A stretch of 6,876 nt of DNA from Paludibacteraceae bacterium (lineage in GTDB: Bacteria > Bacteroidota > Bacteroidia > Bacteroidales > Paludibacteraceae). Below the pieces are notes generated by a model. The model saw only the letters and a list, made by a program, of their open reading frames with translations. It searched no databases and was not told the origin of the DNA. This document shows positions 5,359 to 6,876 of the stretch, in pieces. How positions within the stretch are numbered: position 1 is the first letter of the stretch; the number at the start of each line of letters is the position of its first letter. The translations under genes and the position numbers were made by a program. The stretch lies in assembly GCA_017550055.1 (NCBI GenBank), contig JAFYMM010000349.1, positions 1 through 6,876 on the forward strand, in the 5' to 3' direction.

Positions 5359-6876
5359 ATGAAAAAATCAATTCTCACCACAATTGCAATCCTCGCAACA
5401 AATCTGCTTCTAGCTCATCCCACTCCTTGCTCATTACCCCCTGCTCCCTATTCCCTGCTCCTTACTCCCTATTACAACGATTCCACCGAGACCCAACATG
5501 CCAACCTCGAGGAAATCACCGTCACCTCAACGCGCGTAAGTAATCCAGGCACACTCTCTAAGCAAGAAATCAAGTCCGAAGCCCTCCAACTCTCCAACAC
5601 AGGCGTCAATCTCCCTTTCCTGTTACAAATGACACCCTCTCTCGTGGCTACATCCGACGATGGCCTTGGCATCGGCTACACCTATTTCCGCATCCGTGGC
5701 ACCGACCACACGCGCATCAATACCACCATCAATGGAGTTCCTCTCAACGATTCTGAGTCGCAAACTGTCTTTTGGGTAAATATGACCGACATCGCATCTT
5801 CTACCAATAGCGTAGAGATTCAACGTGGTGTAGGCACTTCCACCAATGGCTCTGCCGCTTTTGGTGCCTCTGTCAATATGCAAACCGCCAAGGCTACCTC
5901 CGAGCCATACGCCCAACTCGCATTCAATGGAGGCATGTACAACACCTTTCGCGAAGAGGCTAAAATCGGCACGGGCATCATGCCCAGTGGCTTTGCTTTC
6001 GATGCTCGCATCTCTAAAGTCAACTCTGATGGCTACCTCGAACGTGCATTCTCCGACCTATTGTCCTACTACTCCTCTGCATCTTGGTATGGCGACCAAA
6101 CTATGCTCAAACTCCTCTTCTTCGGAGGCAACGAGCGCACATATATGGCTTGGGATGGTGTCTCTGCCGAAGATTTAGCCTCTAATCGTCGCTACAATCC
6201 TGCAGGACAATATATCGACGACGAGGGCAATATTGCCTACTACGACAATCAAACTGACAATTACGCCCAACAACACACTCAGTTGCACCTAACCCACCAA
6301 TTCTCATCTTCTTGGGACATCAACGCCGCCCTCCACTACACTCATGGCGCAGGCTACTACGAACAATACAAGTGCGATGCCAACCTATCCGATTACGGAA
6401 TCACTCCTAATCCCTCACTTCTAACTCCTAACTCTTCCGATCTCGTCCGCCAAAAACACCTTGCCAATCATTTCTATGGCGCCGTCGTTGCTGCCAACTA
6501 TCACTCTTCCAAACTACAAGCCTCTTTTGGTGGTGGTGCCAACAACTACAACGGCAACCATTGGGGCAATGTCATTTGGCTCCGAAACCCTATATCACTC
6601 AATAATTCCTCATTCCTCATTCCTCATTCCTCATTTCCAATAGAATACTACCGTAGCCGTGGCGACAAATTCGATGCAAACATCTATGCCAAAGCCAATT
6701 GGCAAGCAACAAAGACTCTCAACCTATACGCCGACATGCAATATCGCCATATCAACTACCAAATCAATGGCGTCAACGACGAGGATTTGAGCATACTCAA
6801 CATACATAAAACCTACAATTTCTTCAATCCTAAAGCGGGCATTTCATACATAAACCAATCACACACTGGCTATTTC
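5359..6876 (+). CDS. TonB-dependent outer-membrane receptor, probable thiamin (or precursor) uptake, 3' end outside window
   Basis: The gene is partial: 506 codons are present with no stop before the window end. The ATG at 5359 opens a good signal peptide (MKKSILTTIAILATNLLLA, cut near residue 19). An in-frame ATG at 5347 would add MFNK and cannot be excluded. A low-complexity linker (residues 21-39, 7-bp repeat-encoded) leads to a TonB-box-like stretch LEEITVTSTRV (50-60). The plug domain follows, with FRIRGTD (about 110-116), INGVPLND (about 123-130) and VEIQRGVGTSTNGSAAFGASVNMQT (about 151-175). Aromatic-rich beta-barrel strands then run to the window end, including NFFNPKAGISY. There is no N-terminal carboxypeptidase-like domain of the SusC type. 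It directly follows the TPP riboswitch; Bacteroidota receptors in this position (called omr1 or OMthi, often with PnuT) are linked to thiamin uptake. Substrate is inferred from that context. Two further 7-bp arrays lie in the barrel part. Confidence 0.93.
   Translation, partial: MKKSILTTIAILATNLLLAHPTPCSLPPAPYSLLLTPYYNDSTETQHANLEEITVTSTRVSNPGTLSKQEIKSEALQLSNTGVNLPFLLQMTPSLVATSDDGLGIGYTYFRIRGTDHTRINTTINGVPLNDSESQTVFWVNMTDIASSTNSVEIQRGVGTSTNGSAAFGASVNMQTAKATSEPYAQLAFNGGMYNTFREEAKIGTGIMPSGFAFDARISKVNSDGYLERAFSDLLSYYSSASWYGDQTMLKLLFFGGNERTYMAWDGVSAEDLASNRRYNPAGQYIDDEGNIAYYDNQTDNYAQQHTQLHLTHQFSSSWDINAALHYTHGAGYYEQYKCDANLSDYGITPNPSLLTPNSSDLVRQKHLANHFYGAVVAANYHSSKLQASFGGGANNYNGNHWGNVIWLRNPISLNNSSFLIPHSSFPIEYYRSRGDKFDANIYAKANWQATKTLNLYADMQYRHINYQINGVNDEDLSILNIHKTYNFFNPKAGISYINQSHTGYF
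5421..5476 (+). repeat. 7-bp tandem array in the receptor's N-terminal linker
   Basis: Eight in-phase degenerate heptamers run from 5421: CACTCCT, TGCTCAT, TACCCCC, TGCTCCC, TATTCCC, TGCTCCT, TACTCCC, TATTACA (consensus TRYTCCC). In frame they encode Pro/Ser/Leu-rich repeats (TPCSLPP, APYSLLL, TPYYN) exactly between signal peptide and TonB box. Confidence 0.85.
6403..6437 (+). repeat. 7-bp tandem array in the receptor barrel region (first)
   Basis: Five heptamers in phase, ACTCCTA, ATCCCTC, ACTTCTA, ACTCCTA, ACTCTTC, encode TPNPSLLTPNSSD (about residues 349-361). The flanking sequence (YEQYKCDANLSDYG before, RQKHLANHFYG after) looks like ordinary receptor sequence, so the array probably sits in a surface loop. 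Confidence 0.75.
6603..6637 (+). repeat. 7-bp tandem array in the receptor barrel region (second)
   Basis: TAATTCC, then three identical TCATTCC units (6610-6630) and TCATTTC form five heptamers. They encode NNSSFLIPHSSFPI (about residues 415-428) between WLRNPIS and EYYRSRGDKFD. The three perfect units make this the least decayed coding array of the window. Confidence 0.9.

Noticed and set aside
5472..6023. Minus-strand frames of 66-97 codons opposite the receptor.
   Set aside because: They lie antisense to a well-supported TonB receptor reading frame and show no own motif or promoter.
5052..6637. The heptamer arrays considered as a CRISPR array.
   Set aside because: Units are contiguous 7-mers without spacers, and no cas genes are present.
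1..6876. Insertion sequence or other transposase-bearing element.
   Set aside because: No transposase or integrase frame and no long terminal inverted repeats were found. The inverted repeats seen are terminators.

Overview
The window looks like a chromosomal segment of a Bacteroidales (Bacteroidota) bacterium, probably gut- or host-associated; genus cannot be fixed from the sequence. Evidence: promoters of the Bacteroidota type (TTTG about 20 nt upstream of TAnnTTTG) instead of sigma-70 boxes, start codons without clear Shine-Dalgarno sites, a secreted protein with a GKTYNxxG C-terminal tail typical of Bacteroidales, and a TonB-dependent receptor behind a TPP riboswitch.

Layout from left to right. 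(1) An intrinsic terminator (31-58) closes a gene lying outside the window. (2) A secreted Bacteroidales protein of unknown function (114-1028) follows, with its own terminator. (3) An AT-rich gap ends in a strong promoter (1244-1275) and a leader carrying a GC-rich hairpin plus a possible 37-codon leader ORF whose stop overlaps the next start. (4) A two-gene membrane operon follows: a nucleoside-recognition/Gate-domain protein (1399-2316) and a YbaN/DUF454 protein (2365-2724). (5) A near-copy of the first promoter drives tRNA-Gln(UUG) (2931-3001), ended by a perfect 18-bp hairpin that can terminate transcription from both sides. (6) On the minus strand is a pair of genes, an uncharacterised 355-residue protein with a possible C-terminal winged helix (3907-4974) and a stand-alone cytosolic VWA protein with a complete MIDAS site (3129-3818), each with a TAACTTTG promoter element. 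(7) Diverging from this pair is a promoter, a TPP (thi-box) riboswitch with a terminator as expression platform (5113-5296), and the first 506 codons of a TonB-dependent receptor (5359 to the window end), which by context should import thiamin or a precursor.

The most unusual signal is not a gene. Five separate degenerate tandem arrays with an exact 7-bp period share a YTC core: one in the Gate gene, one in the riboswitch promoter (reverse orientation), and three in the receptor gene. In coding regions they are read as 7-residue repeats (for example SQLSTLN, SSFLIPH). Other leads are the VWA/winged-helix gene pair, the leader RNA/leader ORF before the Gate gene, and the almost duplicated promoter. 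The AT-rich genes (114-1028 and the minus-strand pair) differ in composition from the C-rich membrane and receptor genes.
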